Part shown: piece by piece, positions 17,681 through 26,177 of the stretch
Position numbering within the stretch: the stretch's first letter is position 1
How the letters are laid out: each line of letters starts with the position of its first letter
Source: an uncultured Duncaniella sp.
GTDB taxonomy: Bacteria; Bacteroidota; Bacteroidia; Bacteroidales; Muribaculaceae
Assembly (NCBI GenBank): GCA_910578515.1
Contig: CAJTQR010000005.1
Location: 62,001-126,000 of the forward strand
Length of the DNA stretch: 64,000 nt
Direction: 5' to 3'
The notes under the pieces: model-generated
What the model was told of the DNA's origin: nothing
The model's input: only the letters and a program-made list of their open reading frames with translations
Databases searched by the model: none
Translations under genes and position numbers: made by a program

Positions 17681-19384
17681 TTAATTCTTAGCGCAATCGT
17701 CAACAAGTTGTTGTGTGATACGCATAGCGCAGAAGTTTGGACCGCACATGGTGCAGAATCTGTCATCATCCTTGTGGCTTTCCACATAGTACTGACGTGC
17801 ACGAGCAGGGTCAAGTGACAGGTTGAACTGGTCCTTCCAGCGGAATTCAAAGCGGGCGTTGCTCATGGCGTCGTCACGTACCTGTGCGCCGGGATGTCCT
17901 TTTGCCAAATCCGCAGCATGGGCAGCGATTTTGTAGGTAATCACACCGTTGCGCACATCTTCAAGATTGGGTAGAGCGAGGTGCTCTTTAGGAGTGACAT
18001 AGCAAATCATAGCTGTACCCATCCACGCAATCTGAGCGGCACCGATGGCTGAAGTTATATGGTCGTAACCTGGAGCGATGTCTGTGGTCAACGGTCCGAG
18101 GGTATAGAAGGGAGCCTCGTGACATTTATCAATCTGGCGTTCCATATTTTCGCGAATCTTATGCATTGGCACATGTCCGGGACCTTCAATGAGCACCTGT
18201 ACATTATGTTTCCAGGCAATCTCAGTCAATTCTCCGAGCACATCAAGTTCGAGGAACTGCGAGCGGTCATTGGCATCATGGATAGAGCCGGGACGCAGAC
18301 CATCGCCGAGCGATACAGCAACGTCATATTTCGCAAGAATCTCGCAGATTTCATCGAAGTGGGTATAGAGGAAGTTTTCCTGTTCATGTATCACTGCCCA
18401 GCGGGTCATAATGGAACCGCCACGCGATACAATTCCAGTGAGACGTTCCTGTACCATATCGGCATGGGCGCGAAGAGCACCTGCATGGATTGTGAAATAG
18501 TCTACACCCTGCTCGGCTTGTTCGATTAGAGTGTCACGATAGATTTCCCATGTCAGGTCTTCTACTTTACCATTGACTTTTTCCAACGCCTGATATACAG
18601 GGACTGTACCTACAGGAACAGGGCAGTTGCGGATAATCCACTCTCTTGTTTCGTGAATATTGTCGCCGGTAGAGAGGTCCATAAGTGTATCGCCACCCCA
18701 GTAGCAACTCCACACAGCCTTGCTTACCTCCTCTTCTATACCGGATGAGAGGGCTGAATTACCGATATTGGTATTGAGTTTGACAAGGAAATTCTTGCCT
18801 ATAATCATAGGTTCTGCTTCCGGGTGATTGGGATTGGCAGGAAGGACGGCACGACCGGCAGCAATCTCATCGCGCACAAACTCAGGGGTTATGTGGCTTT
18901 TGATTCCGAGTGCTTCGGCATTGTTGTTTTCGCGGATAGCCACATACTCCATCTCGGGAGTTATAATGCCTTGCCGGGCTAATGCCATTTGAGTGATTCC
19001 TTTTCCCTCTTTACCTCTAAGTGGTGCATAGCGATGTGCGAAGCGTATATTGTCAAGACTTTTGTCTTCCTCACGCATACGACCGTAGTCGGATGTGATA
19101 TGAGGTAACTGCTCCAAATCCTTGCGGTTCATCAACCACTCCTCGCGTAAGCGGGGTAGTCCTTGGTTTATGTCAATCTTTACATTTGGGTCTGTGTAGA
19201 CACCGCTTGTGTCATATACGTATACCGAACCGTTTTGACGGGTTATTTTTTCGCCATCAATAATTTTGACGGTAGGAGTGAGGTTGACACGTCGCATGGC
19301 AACCTTAATGGGATGAATCTTTCCATCAACGTAAACTTTCTCCGAACCGGGATAAGAGTTGACGTCTATATTTTCAATCTGCAT
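17681..19384 (-). CDS. thiC: Phosphomethylpyrimidine synthase
   Basis: 567 residues. ThiC rearranges AIR to HMP-phosphate by radical SAM chemistry, the pyrimidine branch of thiamine synthesis. Visible markers: the N-terminal ThiC-associated domain (about 1-80), TIHAGALR and GPGHVPMHKI in the barrel, and the C-terminal cluster motif CTMCGPNFCAM (CxxCxxxxC), which holds the iron-sulfur cluster. The length fits the bacterial form. It follows thiG after 82 bases. Confidence 0.98.
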   Translation of the reverse strand: MQIENIDVNSYPGSEKVYVDGKIHPIKVAMRRVNLTPTVKIIDGEKITRQNGSVYVYDTSGVYTDPNVKIDINQGLPRLREEWLMNRKDLEQLPHITSDYGRMREEDKSLDNIRFAHRYAPLRGKEGKGITQMALARQGIITPEMEYVAIRENNNAEALGIKSHITPEFVRDEIAAGRAVLPANPNHPEAEPMIIGKNFLVKLNTNIGNSALSSGIEEEVSKAVWSCYWGGDTLMDLSTGDNIHETREWIIRNCPVPVGTVPVYQALEKVNGKVEDLTWEIYRDTLIEQAEQGVDYFTIHAGALRAHADMVQERLTGIVSRGGSIMTRWAVIHEQENFLYTHFDEICEILAKYDVAVSLGDGLRPGSIHDANDRSQFLELDVLGELTEIAWKHNVQVLIEGPGHVPMHKIRENMERQIDKCHEAPFYTLGPLTTDIAPGYDHITSAIGAAQIAWMGTAMICYVTPKEHLALPNLEDVRNGVITYKIAAHAADLAKGHPGAQVRDDAMSNARFEFRWKDQFNLSLDPARARQYYVESHKDDDRFCTMCGPNFCAMRITQQLVDDCAKN

Positions 19385-19466
19385 TTTATTCTAAAATTGT
19401 TAAATTTTAAATGTCGATTCCGGATAGTTGAGGTGGAGAGTGTATTACAATTCTTTTGTCGTATTA

Positions 19467-20243
19467 TTACAGGTCAAGAAATGCGGTGAGTGGGCTTGTG
19501 GCGGTTGCTGATGAGGATACAGACCCCAGTCCGGCAAGATAGCCTTTTCGGCCGGCCTCAACGGCCAGTTTGAATGCCACCGCCATTTCCACAGGGTCAC
19601 CTGCAACGGCTATAGCAGTGTTGACCAACACTGCATCGGCTCCCATCTCCATGGCATCGGCTGCATGAGAAGGAGCACCGAGACCTGCATCAATTACTAC
19701 AGGGACACGGCTTTCAGCAATGATTATTTCGAGAAGGTCACGTGTTTTCAGACCCTTATTAGTGCCGATTGGTGCGCCCAAAGGCATGACGGCAGCAGTG
19801 CCAACTTCTTCGAGGCGCTTGCAGAGCACAGGGTCAGCCTGAATGTAGGGGAGTACCTTGAATCCCTGTTTAGCCAGGACTTCGGTAGCTTTAAGAGTTT
19901 CGATAGGGTCGGGTAGCAGATACTTCGGGTCCGGGTGGATTTCGAGCTTGATGAAATCCGTCCCGAAACAGTCACGCGCAAGGTTTGCGGCAAGCACAGC
20001 TTCCTCGGCGTTTCTTACGCCAGAGGTGTTTGGGAGAAACTGTACATGCTCACGGTTGATATGCTGCAGCATGTCATCTTCCTCCTCATGCTCCATGTCA
20101 ATGCGTTTCATTGCCACGGTAATCATCTGTGAGCCTGACGCAAGGATTGATTCAAGCATCAGACGATTGGAAGAGAATTTACCTGTGCCCACAAACAGGC
20201 GAGAGGTGAATTCCTTACCTCCGATAGTTAAAATGTCGGTCAT
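19467..20243 (-). CDS. thiG: Thiazole synthase
   Basis: 258 residues from the ATG at 20243 (MTDILTIGGKEF). A longer start at 20273 adds ten residues that abut the thiE stop and are not family-like. ThiG condenses DXP, dehydroglycine from ThiH and ThiS-thiocarboxylate sulfur into the thiazole phosphate. The TIM-barrel markers are visible: SRLFVGTGKFSS, the imine-forming lysine in FIKLEIHPDPK, PIGTNKGL, and VVIDAGLGAPSHAADAMEMG. It is the thiazole core of the operon with thiS and thiH. Confidence 0.97.
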   Translation of the reverse strand: MTDILTIGGKEFTSRLFVGTGKFSSNRLMLESILASGSQMITVAMKRIDMEHEEEDDMLQHINREHVQFLPNTSGVRNAEEAVLAANLARDCFGTDFIKLEIHPDPKYLLPDPIETLKATEVLAKQGFKVLPYIQADPVLCKRLEEVGTAAVMPLGAPIGTNKGLKTRDLLEIIIAESRVPVVIDAGLGAPSHAADAMEMGADAVLVNTAIAVAGDPVEMAVAFKLAVEAGRKGYLAGLGSVSSSATATSPLTAFLDL

Positions 20244-20269
20244 ACGATATATTGTTTTGTTTTCAAAAT

Positions 20270-20887
20270 TCAAGCTTTCAGGCGTTTCAACACCTCTGCT
20301 GTATAAGCCACAGGGTCAGTGGCATTGATGATGGCGCCACTCATGGCTATGCCGTTTATTCCGGTTTTCATGAGGGGCTCAATGTCATCAATAGTGATTC
20401 CACCGATGGCGACAATCGGGAGAAGAATATCGGCTGCGCGAATCTCTTTGACTATTTTCTCATAACCTTCAAGTCCTATCACCGGTGAGAGATTGCTTTT
20501 TGTGGTGGTATAGCGGAAAGGTCCGAGCCCTACATAATCCACATCCCAACCTTTGAACTTGATGATATCTTCGGCCGTGTTGGCTGTGCATCCGATTATG
20601 GCTGCCGCTCCCATAGTCTCGCGGGCAAGCAGTGGATTCATGTCGTTTTTGCCAAGGTGGACTCCATGGACCGAAAGTTCCATGGCAAGCTCCACGCGGT
20701 CATCGAACACGAGGAATGCTTCGTTTTCCTGACACATCGGGATAATTTCAAGCGCTGTTTCGCGAAATTCCTCATCAGAGGCATCTTTCATGCGCAGCTG
20801 TATCCATTTGCAGCCACCCTCAAGTACCATTTGTACCTCTTCAGGTATGGAATACTTATCGCTTGGATGTGTTATGAATTGTAACAT
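20270..20887 (-). CDS. thiE: Thiamine-phosphate synthase
   Basis: 205 residues. ThiE joins HMP-PP with thiazole phosphate to give thiamine phosphate. Visible motifs: WIQLRMKDAS for pyrimidine pyrophosphate binding, FDDRVELA, GVHLGKNDM, VGLGPFRYTTTK and VAIGGIT, in a TIM barrel of family length. Of the two ThiE/TenI-like proteins in the operon this is the one with the full synthase signature. It begins 6 bases downstream of the TenI-like gene stop. Confidence 0.95.
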   Translation of the reverse strand: MLQFITHPSDKYSIPEEVQMVLEGGCKWIQLRMKDASDEEFRETALEIIPMCQENEAFLVFDDRVELAMELSVHGVHLGKNDMNPLLARETMGAAAIIGCTANTAEDIIKFKGWDVDYVGLGPFRYTTTKSNLSPVIGLEGYEKIVKEIRAADILLPIVAIGGITIDDIEPLMKTGINGIAMSGAIINATDPVAYTAEVLKRLKA

Positions 20888-20893
20888 AGATGA

Positions 20894-21484
20894 TTATATT
20901 TTTGTGATTATTGACATTTTATCGGCATCGCCCCAAGGCAGAGAGCCAAGCATCGCGAAGCCACTGAAGTTATAACGGCTTAACTCAGGCAGACGTTCAA
21001 ACGTTACACCCCCCAGGGCAATGACTGGAAGTGAGGATATCTCAGATAATTTCTCTAGAGAGTTTATGTCGAATCCACTTTTGTAGCCTTTTTTTGAAAT
21101 ACTGTCGAAGATGGGACTCAGTGTGACGTAGGAATACTTTGATGGTAGCGAAGCACATTTCTTCACTTCTTCGATGGAATGGCACGATTGGCTTATATTG
21201 CCGTGGAAAAGTGGTGGAGGGGTAGGACACCGATTGTTAAGATGCAATCCGCCGAGATTAAATTCGAACACGAGGTCAAAGTGTCCGTGAAGTACCAGTC
21301 TGGAATGATACTTTTGCGGGATTCTTTCAATAAGATTTATCATATCCCTACGGCTTGCCCCCGGATGACGCAGATGCACTCTGTCCCACCCGTTGTCGAG
21401 GATTGCCAATACAGAGTGCGCCTCAGTGCGCTCATCGATATCCTCGGGAGTGATAGCTATTCTTATGGCTTTGTCAACCTCCAT
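20894..21484 (-). CDS. TenI-like protein (ThiE/TenI superfamily), probable thiazole tautomerase
   Basis: 196 residues, same TIM-barrel superfamily as ThiE but divergent: RVHLRHPG replaces the QLRxK motif, and LHGHFDLV, GGLHLNNR, SCHSIEEV, TLSPIFDSISKKGY and VIALGGV are recognisable. The SCHS histidine sits where TenI of Bacillus has its catalytic histidine, which supports thiazole tautomerase activity rather than condensation. It overlaps the thiS 3-prime end by 11 bases, so the two are translationally coupled. A second ThiE is the alternative reading. Confidence 0.75.
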   Translation of the reverse strand: MEVDKAIRIAITPEDIDERTEAHSVLAILDNGWDRVHLRHPGASRRDMINLIERIPQKYHSRLVLHGHFDLVFEFNLGGLHLNNRCPTPPPLFHGNISQSCHSIEEVKKCASLPSKYSYVTLSPIFDSISKKGYKSGFDINSLEKLSEISSLPVIALGGVTFERLPELSRYNFSGFAMLGSLPWGDADKMSIITKI

Positions 21485-21674
21485 AGAATGCTTTTATTAT
21501 CACAATGTTGTCACCATCGCAAAGTATTTTTTTTGCCCGAGATATAGCGGGCACAACTTTGCCATTCAGTGCAGTGGCGATACCGTCGGGTGATATGCGT
21601 TTCGCTTCAAGAGCTTCCTGAAGAGTAGCTCCATCGGGAAGTTCGAGGGAGACATTGTTTATTTTAACGTTCAT
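21474..21674 (-). CDS. thiS: Sulfur carrier protein ThiS
   Basis: 66 residues, ubiquitin-like fold, ending in the required Gly-Gly (FYGG). The C-terminal glycine is adenylated and then converted to thiocarboxylate that feeds sulfur to ThiG. The adenylating enzyme ThiF is not encoded in this operon. The start overlaps the thiD 3-prime end by 11 bases and the end overlaps the tenI-like start by 11 bases. Confidence 0.95.
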   Translation of the reverse strand: MNVKINNVSLELPDGATLQEALEAKRISPDGIATALNGKVVPAISRAKKILCDGDNIVIIKAFYGG

Positions 21675-22512
21675 CTCGATTATTTCTATTGTTGAATTTG
21701 GGATTGTAATTCTTTAATCTTCGTGGGGAGAAGAAATGATTCACTGGTCCATGACCCTTTCCTACCGTGACAAAACTGCCGGCTTCAAGTGCCCGGGCTA
21801 TGAAAAGCTTTGCATGACGCACAGCACTTGTCAAGTCATACCCAAGAGCCAGGAACGATGCGATGGCTGATGACAGTGTGCATCCGGTTCCATGGGTGTT
21901 TGGGGTGTCAACCGCATCAGATGTTAACGTTATACTTTCAGGTCGGTTGTCAATATAGAGATAATCGATTTTGACATCCGTGCGGTCAGTGTCGCCCCCT
22001 TTGATTAGTACATTTGAAGCTCCCATTTTAAGAAGTGCTTGAGCCTGAAGGTCAGCATCTGTCTCACCTGTGAGTACTCGTGCTTCATGTTGGTTTGGCG
22101 TAATGAGTATGGCGAGTGGAAACAGTCGTTTTGTCACAATTTCCACTGCGTCTTGCTCAAGAAGCATAGAGCCGGATGTGGATACCATGACAGGGTCGAG
22201 CACAAGGTTCTTGGGGCGATAATGCTCCATTCGCTCTGCTACGGTAGCAGCAACCTCAGCGTTGCAGAGCATACCAATCTTGATAGCGAGAGGTGGAATG
22301 TCCTCCATAACCATGTCGATTTGGTCAGCGACTACCTGAGGAGTCACTGGCATTATTGAGCGGACTCCGGTAGTGTTTTGTGCAGTAAGAGATGTTATCG
22401 CGCTCATGCCATAACACCCTATGGCCGACATGGTTTTTATGTCGGCTTGTATGCCTGCGCCTCCCGAAGAATCGGAGCCGGCTATGGTAAGGACTGTGAA
22501 ATAATTTCTCAT
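21664..22512 (-). CDS. thiD: Hydroxymethylpyrimidine/phosphomethylpyrimidine kinase
   Basis: 282 residues, ribokinase-like. ThiD phosphorylates HMP and HMP-P to HMP-PP. Seen: TIAGSDSSGGAGIQADIKT at the start (substrate site), KIGMLC, LDPVMVSTSG, TPNQHEA and the anion-hole motif NTHGTGCTLSSAIA with the catalytic Cys/Asp region. It is the first gene behind the TPP riboswitch. The last 20 residues are asparagine- and arginine-rich and overlap thiS. Confidence 0.97.
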   Translation of the reverse strand: MRNYFTVLTIAGSDSSGGAGIQADIKTMSAIGCYGMSAITSLTAQNTTGVRSIMPVTPQVVADQIDMVMEDIPPLAIKIGMLCNAEVAATVAERMEHYRPKNLVLDPVMVSTSGSMLLEQDAVEIVTKRLFPLAILITPNQHEARVLTGETDADLQAQALLKMGASNVLIKGGDTDRTDVKIDYLYIDNRPESITLTSDAVDTPNTHGTGCTLSSAIASFLALGYDLTSAVRHAKLFIARALEAGSFVTVGKGHGPVNHFFSPRRLKNYNPKFNNRNNRDER

Positions 22513-22621
22513 CGCTTATTAAAGTTTTATTTACAGGGCGATGATACCTGAGATTGTTATCTCCGACGTTATAGTTCGTATTAATCAGCCAATGCTGAGT
22601 CTATTGCCGGTAAAAAACTAA

Positions 22622-22709
22622 TGCAATCCCTTCGGCGGTACTAACCGCATCAGGTTCAGAGGGTATCATCTCAGCGCATCCATCTGGTGCGCACCCCTTT
22701 GTCACCGCA
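22622..22709 (-). ncRNA. TPP riboswitch (THI box)
   Basis: On the minus strand the conserved aptamer pieces occur in order: GGGGTGC, GCTGAGATGATACCC, CTGAACCTGAT and GAAGGGA, with a variable hairpin (GCGG..CCGC) where P4/P5 is expected and a P1 of TGCGGT pairing with ATTGCA. This is the classic TPP-sensing aptamer of thiamine genes. About 110 bases separate it from thiD; no clear intrinsic terminator lies there apart from a TTTTTT at 22613-22618, so control may act on translation or by a less obvious terminator. Confidence 0.97.
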
Positions 22710-22739
22710 AATATACAACATTCTCCACTAACCACCAAA
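22708..22739 (-). promoter_or_regulatory. Promoter of the thiamine operon
   Basis: TTTG (22736-22739), 20 bases, TATATTTG (22708-22715): a perfect consensus on the minus strand. The box touches the outer edge of the riboswitch, so the transcript begins almost with the aptamer. Confidence 0.88.
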
Positions 22740-22825
22740 ACAAAATTCAATGATGGTCAACGGTATGTGGTAATAAACGGGTTTATTTCAGGAAAACAGT
22801 TTAGATTTATTTGATACGGATTTTC

Positions 22826-23401
22826 TTAAAGCCTTTTAATCACTTTGGCCGGATTTCCCGCTACAACAGTGTTGGGCTCCACATTTTTTGTAACGACGCT
22901 TCCGCCACCAATCACGGCATTGTCACCAATGGTGACACCGGGAAGAATAGTAGTGCTGCCACCAATCCATACATTATTTCCGATGATTACTTTCTCAGCC
23001 CATTCTACTCCGGTAGAACGTTCGGCAGCATTGAGAGGATGGCATGCAGTGTAGATGCTTACGTTTGGTCCGATTAGTACATTATCACCAATTCTGACCT
23101 CAGCCTCATCAAGGATTGTGAGATTGAAGTTGGCGAAAAAGTTCTCTCCAAGGTATATATTGCAACCGTAATCGCATCGGAACGGCTGGTTGAAATGGAA
23201 CTTCTCGCCACACACACCGAGCAGTTGCCTTATTATCTCACGTTGCTTATCCACCTGTGAGGGGCGGAGATTGTTAAACTCCCACAGTCGGTCGCGAGTT
23301 CTTTCCAGTCGTTTCAGAAATTCAGGATGTGTCGCCTCATAGGTCTCTCCATTTAACATTTTGCCCCATTCTGTCTCAAAATCACACATTTTATCGTCCA
23401 T
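22826..23401 (-). CDS. Maltose/galactoside O-acetyltransferase-like protein
   Basis: 191 residues with the left-handed beta-helix hexapeptide repeats of the LacA/Maa/NodL group (ILPGVTIGDNAVIGGGSVVTKN), the N-terminal maltose-acetyltransferase helix domain (KMLNGETYEATHPEFLKRLERTRD) and the active-site histidine in TACHPLN. Members transfer acetyl from acetyl-CoA to sugars such as maltose, galactosides or Nod oligomers in the cytoplasm, possibly for detoxification. The exact sugar is not readable. It is a monocistronic gene with a TAATTTTG box upstream. Confidence 0.92.
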   Translation of the reverse strand: MDDKMCDFETEWGKMLNGETYEATHPEFLKRLERTRDRLWEFNNLRPSQVDKQREIIRQLLGVCGEKFHFNQPFRCDYGCNIYLGENFFANFNLTILDEAEVRIGDNVLIGPNVSIYTACHPLNAAERSTGVEWAEKVIIGNNVWIGGSTTILPGVTIGDNAVIGGGSVVTKNVEPNTVVAGNPAKVIKRL

Positions 23402-23436
23402 ATTATATTCAGTTATGAATCTAATTATCTATGTTG

Positions 23437-23444
23437 CAAAATTA
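23437..23444 (-). promoter_or_regulatory. Probable -7 box of the acetyltransferase gene
   Basis: TAATTTTG on the minus strand, 36 bases before the start codon; no clear TTTG at the expected -33 distance. Confidence 0.45.
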
Positions 23445-23552
23445 ATAAAAATGTGTCTGGAAATTCAGATACTTAAGTGTAAGTTTATTTAAAATTCATT
23501 ATATAAGGTTACATTATATCAAATTTGGAGTCAAATATCAAAAAAAATTGTG

Positions 23553-23560
23553 TAACTTTG
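23553..23560 (+). promoter_or_regulatory. Probable -7 box of fba
   Basis: TAACTTTG fits the consensus; the closest TTTG (23524-23527) is 25 bases upstream, longer than usual. The start codon is 50 bases downstream. Confidence 0.5.
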
Positions 23561-23610
23561 TGGCAATACAATTTCTAATTATTAATTAACTTCTGTAACA
23601 TATTTTTAAT

Positions 23611-24612
23611 ATGGTAAGTTATAAGGACTTAGGCTTGGTTAACACCAAAGAGATGTTTGCCAAGGCAATCAAGGGTGGCTACGCAGTACCCGCGTTCAAC
23701 TTCAACAATATGGAGCAGCTTCAGGCTATCATCAAGGCTGCTGCTGAAGAAAAGTCTCCCGTAATCCTTCAGGTTTCCAAGGGCGCACGTAATTACGCTA
23801 ATCCCATCCTCCTCCGTTACATGGCACAGGGTGCGGTAGAATATGCTAAGAGCCTCGGCTGGGAAAAGCCCCAGATTGTGCTTCACCTCGACCACGGTGA
23901 TAGCTTTGAGCTCTGCAAGGACTGTATCGAACACGGTTTCTCATCAGTGATGATTGACGGTTCTCATCTTCCTTACGAGGAAAACGTAGCTCTCACTAAG
24001 AAAGTGTGCGACTATGCTCATCAGTATGATGTGACTGTAGAAGGTGAACTCGGTGTTCTCGCCGGTGTTGAGGATGAAGTTTCTTCTGACCACCACACTT
24101 ATACTGACCCCGAGGAAGTTATCGACTTCGCTACTCGTACCGGTGTTGATTCACTCGCTATTTCAATCGGTACTTCACACGGTGCTTACAAGTTCAAGCC
24201 CGAACAGTGCACCCGTGACCCGAAGACAGGTCGTCTTGTTCCTCCTCCATTGGCATTCGATGTACTCGAGGCTGTTGAGAAGAAACTTCCCAACCTCCCC
24301 ATCGTGCTTCACGGTTCATCATCAGTTCCTCAGGACGAAGTTGACACCATCAACAAGTTCGGTGGTAAACTTCCCGACGCAATTGGTATTCCCGAAGAAG
24401 AACTCCGCAAGGCTGCCAAGATGGACGTATGCAAGATTAATATCGACTCAGACAGCCGTCTCGCTATGACTGCAGCTGTACGTCAGACTCTTGCAGAACA
24501 CCCCGAGGAATTCGACCCCCGCAAGTATCTTGGTCCGGCTCGCGACAACATGGAGAAACTTTACAAGCACAAGATTGTAGCCGTTCTCGGCTCAGCAGGT
24601 AAAGCTGAATAA
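23611..24612 (+). CDS. fba: Fructose-bisphosphate aldolase, class II
   Basis: 333 residues. This zinc enzyme splits fructose 1,6-bisphosphate to DHAP and glyceraldehyde 3-phosphate in glycolysis and works in reverse in gluconeogenesis. Visible: PAFNFNNMEQL, the HLDHGD zinc-binding motif, VEGELGVLAGVED, GTSHGAYKF and LHGSSSVP, with a final KHKIVAVLGSAGKAE tail. Codons are strongly biased to the set used by the ribosomal genes and gap here, a sign of high expression. It is monocistronic, with a strong terminator 24 bases on. Confidence 0.97.
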   Translation: MVSYKDLGLVNTKEMFAKAIKGGYAVPAFNFNNMEQLQAIIKAAAEEKSPVILQVSKGARNYANPILLRYMAQGAVEYAKSLGWEKPQIVLHLDHGDSFELCKDCIEHGFSSVMIDGSHLPYEENVALTKKVCDYAHQYDVTVEGELGVLAGVEDEVSSDHHTYTDPEEVIDFATRTGVDSLAISIGTSHGAYKFKPEQCTRDPKTGRLVPPPLAFDVLEAVEKKLPNLPIVLHGSSSVPQDEVDTINKFGGKLPDAIGIPEEELRKAAKMDVCKINIDSDSRLAMTAAVRQTLAEHPEEFDPRKYLGPARDNMEKLYKHKIVAVLGSAGKAE

Positions 24613-24636
24613 TCTCCTGTAAAAATATTCTGAATG

Positions 24637-24672
24637 TCTCCCGGCTTCTGTAAGGATGCCGGGAGATTTTTT
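24637..24672 (+). terminator. Terminator of fba
   Basis: A perfect 9-bp GC-rich stem (24637-24645 with 24658-24666), 12-base loop, six T. Confidence 0.93.
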
Positions 24673-24684
24673 ATTTGATTATTC

Positions 24685-24716
24685 TTTCGCTCGGAATGAA
24701 AAATTGCTTATTTTTG
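24685..24716 (+). promoter_or_regulatory. Promoter of dgt operon
   Basis: TTTC (24685-24688), 20 bases, TATTTTTG (24709-24716). The -33 element has one mismatch. Confidence 0.6.
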
Positions 24717-24765
24717 TATTAGGTAACTTTTTCAATATTTTAGAGTTGCTGACCAATGATGATAT

Positions 24766-26157
24766 ATGAGTGAAAATAAAGATAAATATATTGACAGACC
24801 GGAGAACGCAGGTAGGATGATGTCATGGGACCGTCTTATCAATGATAAGCGTTTCGGTCTCGAACATTACCATGACCCCAAGCCCGGACATAGAAGCGAC
24901 TTTCAACGTGACTTTGACCGGTTGGTATTCTCATCACCGTTCAGACGGTTGCAGAATAAGACTCAAGTATTTCCGTTGCCAGGAAGTATTTTTGTGCATA
25001 ACCGGCTTACCCACAGTATGGAGGTGGCTTGTGTCGGTCGTTCTCTTGCCCGAGAGATTTCGATAGTTCTTAAGGAAAAATATTCCGGAGAGTCATGGCT
25101 GTCAAAATTGGATGATATGGGTGAGATAGTGGCTGCGGCATGTCTGGCGCACGATTTGGGTAATCCTCCATTTGGGCATTCCGGCGAGAAGGCTATATCG
25201 TCATATTTCAGCGAGGGTAAGGGGAGGATGCTTGAGTCCAAACTTACACCTCAGCAGTGGAATGATTTGACACATTTTGAAGGGAATGCCAATGCTTTCC
25301 GTCTGCTTACCCATCAATTTAATGGCAGACGTCCTGGCGGATTCGCTATGACATATTCCACACTTGCCTCCATAGTCAAGTATCCTTTTGAATCCTCGCT
25401 TGCTGGTTCGCATGGTAAGTTCGGCTTCTTTACTTCCGAGAGAGATGATTTTGTGAAGGTGGCTGATGAACTTGGGATGCTACCTGTAAATGAGGCTGAC
25501 GGTTCTGTCCGTTACGCCCGTCATCCGCTTGTGTATATAGTGGAGGCAGCTGATGATATCTGTTATGAGGTAATGGATATTGAGGATGCGCATAAACTTA
25601 AGATAATCTCGACTGAAGAGGTGCTTCCTCTTTTCCTCGCTTTTTTCGATGATGCTCGTAAGGCTCATATGGAGCGGGTGATGAGTTATGTGGATGACCC
25701 AAATGAGAAGATAGCTTATCTACGCTCTTCTATAATAGGAGCTTTGGTCAACCGATGTGCCGAAACTTTTGTTAAACATGAGGAGCAGATTCTCTCGGGT
25801 ACATTCAAGGGGTCATTGCTTGACCATATATCACCGCTTGAGCGCGACGGTTACCGGGCATGTGAAGCGTTGTCATGGAAACGTATCTATGCGGCTGGCG
25901 ATGTGGTTGATATAGAACTTGCAGGTACAAGGATAATTTCATTCCTTATCAACGAGTTGGTTGAGGCTGTACAGAATCCCGAACTGAATTATTCACGGTT
26001 ACTTCTTGCAAAGGTACCGACTCAATATGAGATTAATGCTCCCACGCTTTATGGCAAGCTTCTTGCTGTGCTTGACCATATCTCTGGGATGACCGATGTA
26101 TATGCTTTGGACCTTTACAGACGGTTGAACGGAATGAGTTTGAAGATTGAAAGTTAA
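24766..26157 (+). CDS. dgt: Deoxyguanosinetriphosphate triphosphohydrolase
   Basis: 463 residues of the HD superfamily. Dgt hydrolyses dGTP to deoxyguanosine and tripolyphosphate. The metal-binding residues are in NRLTHSMEVACVGR (first His) and CLAHDLGNPPFGHSGE (HD pair), with the FRRLQNKTQVFPL segment before and VEAADDICYEVMDIEDAH after. Length matches the tetrameric/hexameric bacterial family. It heads a probable operon with the TPM protein (20 bases on) and an amino-acid symporter; the metabolic link is not obvious. Confidence 0.95.
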   Translation: MSENKDKYIDRPENAGRMMSWDRLINDKRFGLEHYHDPKPGHRSDFQRDFDRLVFSSPFRRLQNKTQVFPLPGSIFVHNRLTHSMEVACVGRSLAREISIVLKEKYSGESWLSKLDDMGEIVAAACLAHDLGNPPFGHSGEKAISSYFSEGKGRMLESKLTPQQWNDLTHFEGNANAFRLLTHQFNGRRPGGFAMTYSTLASIVKYPFESSLAGSHGKFGFFTSERDDFVKVADELGMLPVNEADGSVRYARHPLVYIVEAADDICYEVMDIEDAHKLKIISTEEVLPLFLAFFDDARKAHMERVMSYVDDPNEKIAYLRSSIIGALVNRCAETFVKHEEQILSGTFKGSLLDHISPLERDGYRACEALSWKRIYAAGDVVDIELAGTRIISFLINELVEAVQNPELNYSRLLLAKVPTQYEINAPTLYGKLLAVLDHISGMTDVYALDLYRRLNGMSLKIES

Positions 26158-26177
26158 CCAACCTCAAAGTGAATAAA

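Larger units (their letters stand above)
22513..22825. other. Intergenic region upstream of thiD
   Basis: Holds the TPP riboswitch and the thi promoter. The remaining 75 bases, towards the acetyltransferase 3-prime end, have no clear terminator. Confidence 0.7.

Noticed and set aside
18059..18529. Plus-strand ORF of 156 codons inside thiC
   Set aside because: Antisense shadow of thiC; no family-like motif and no start context.
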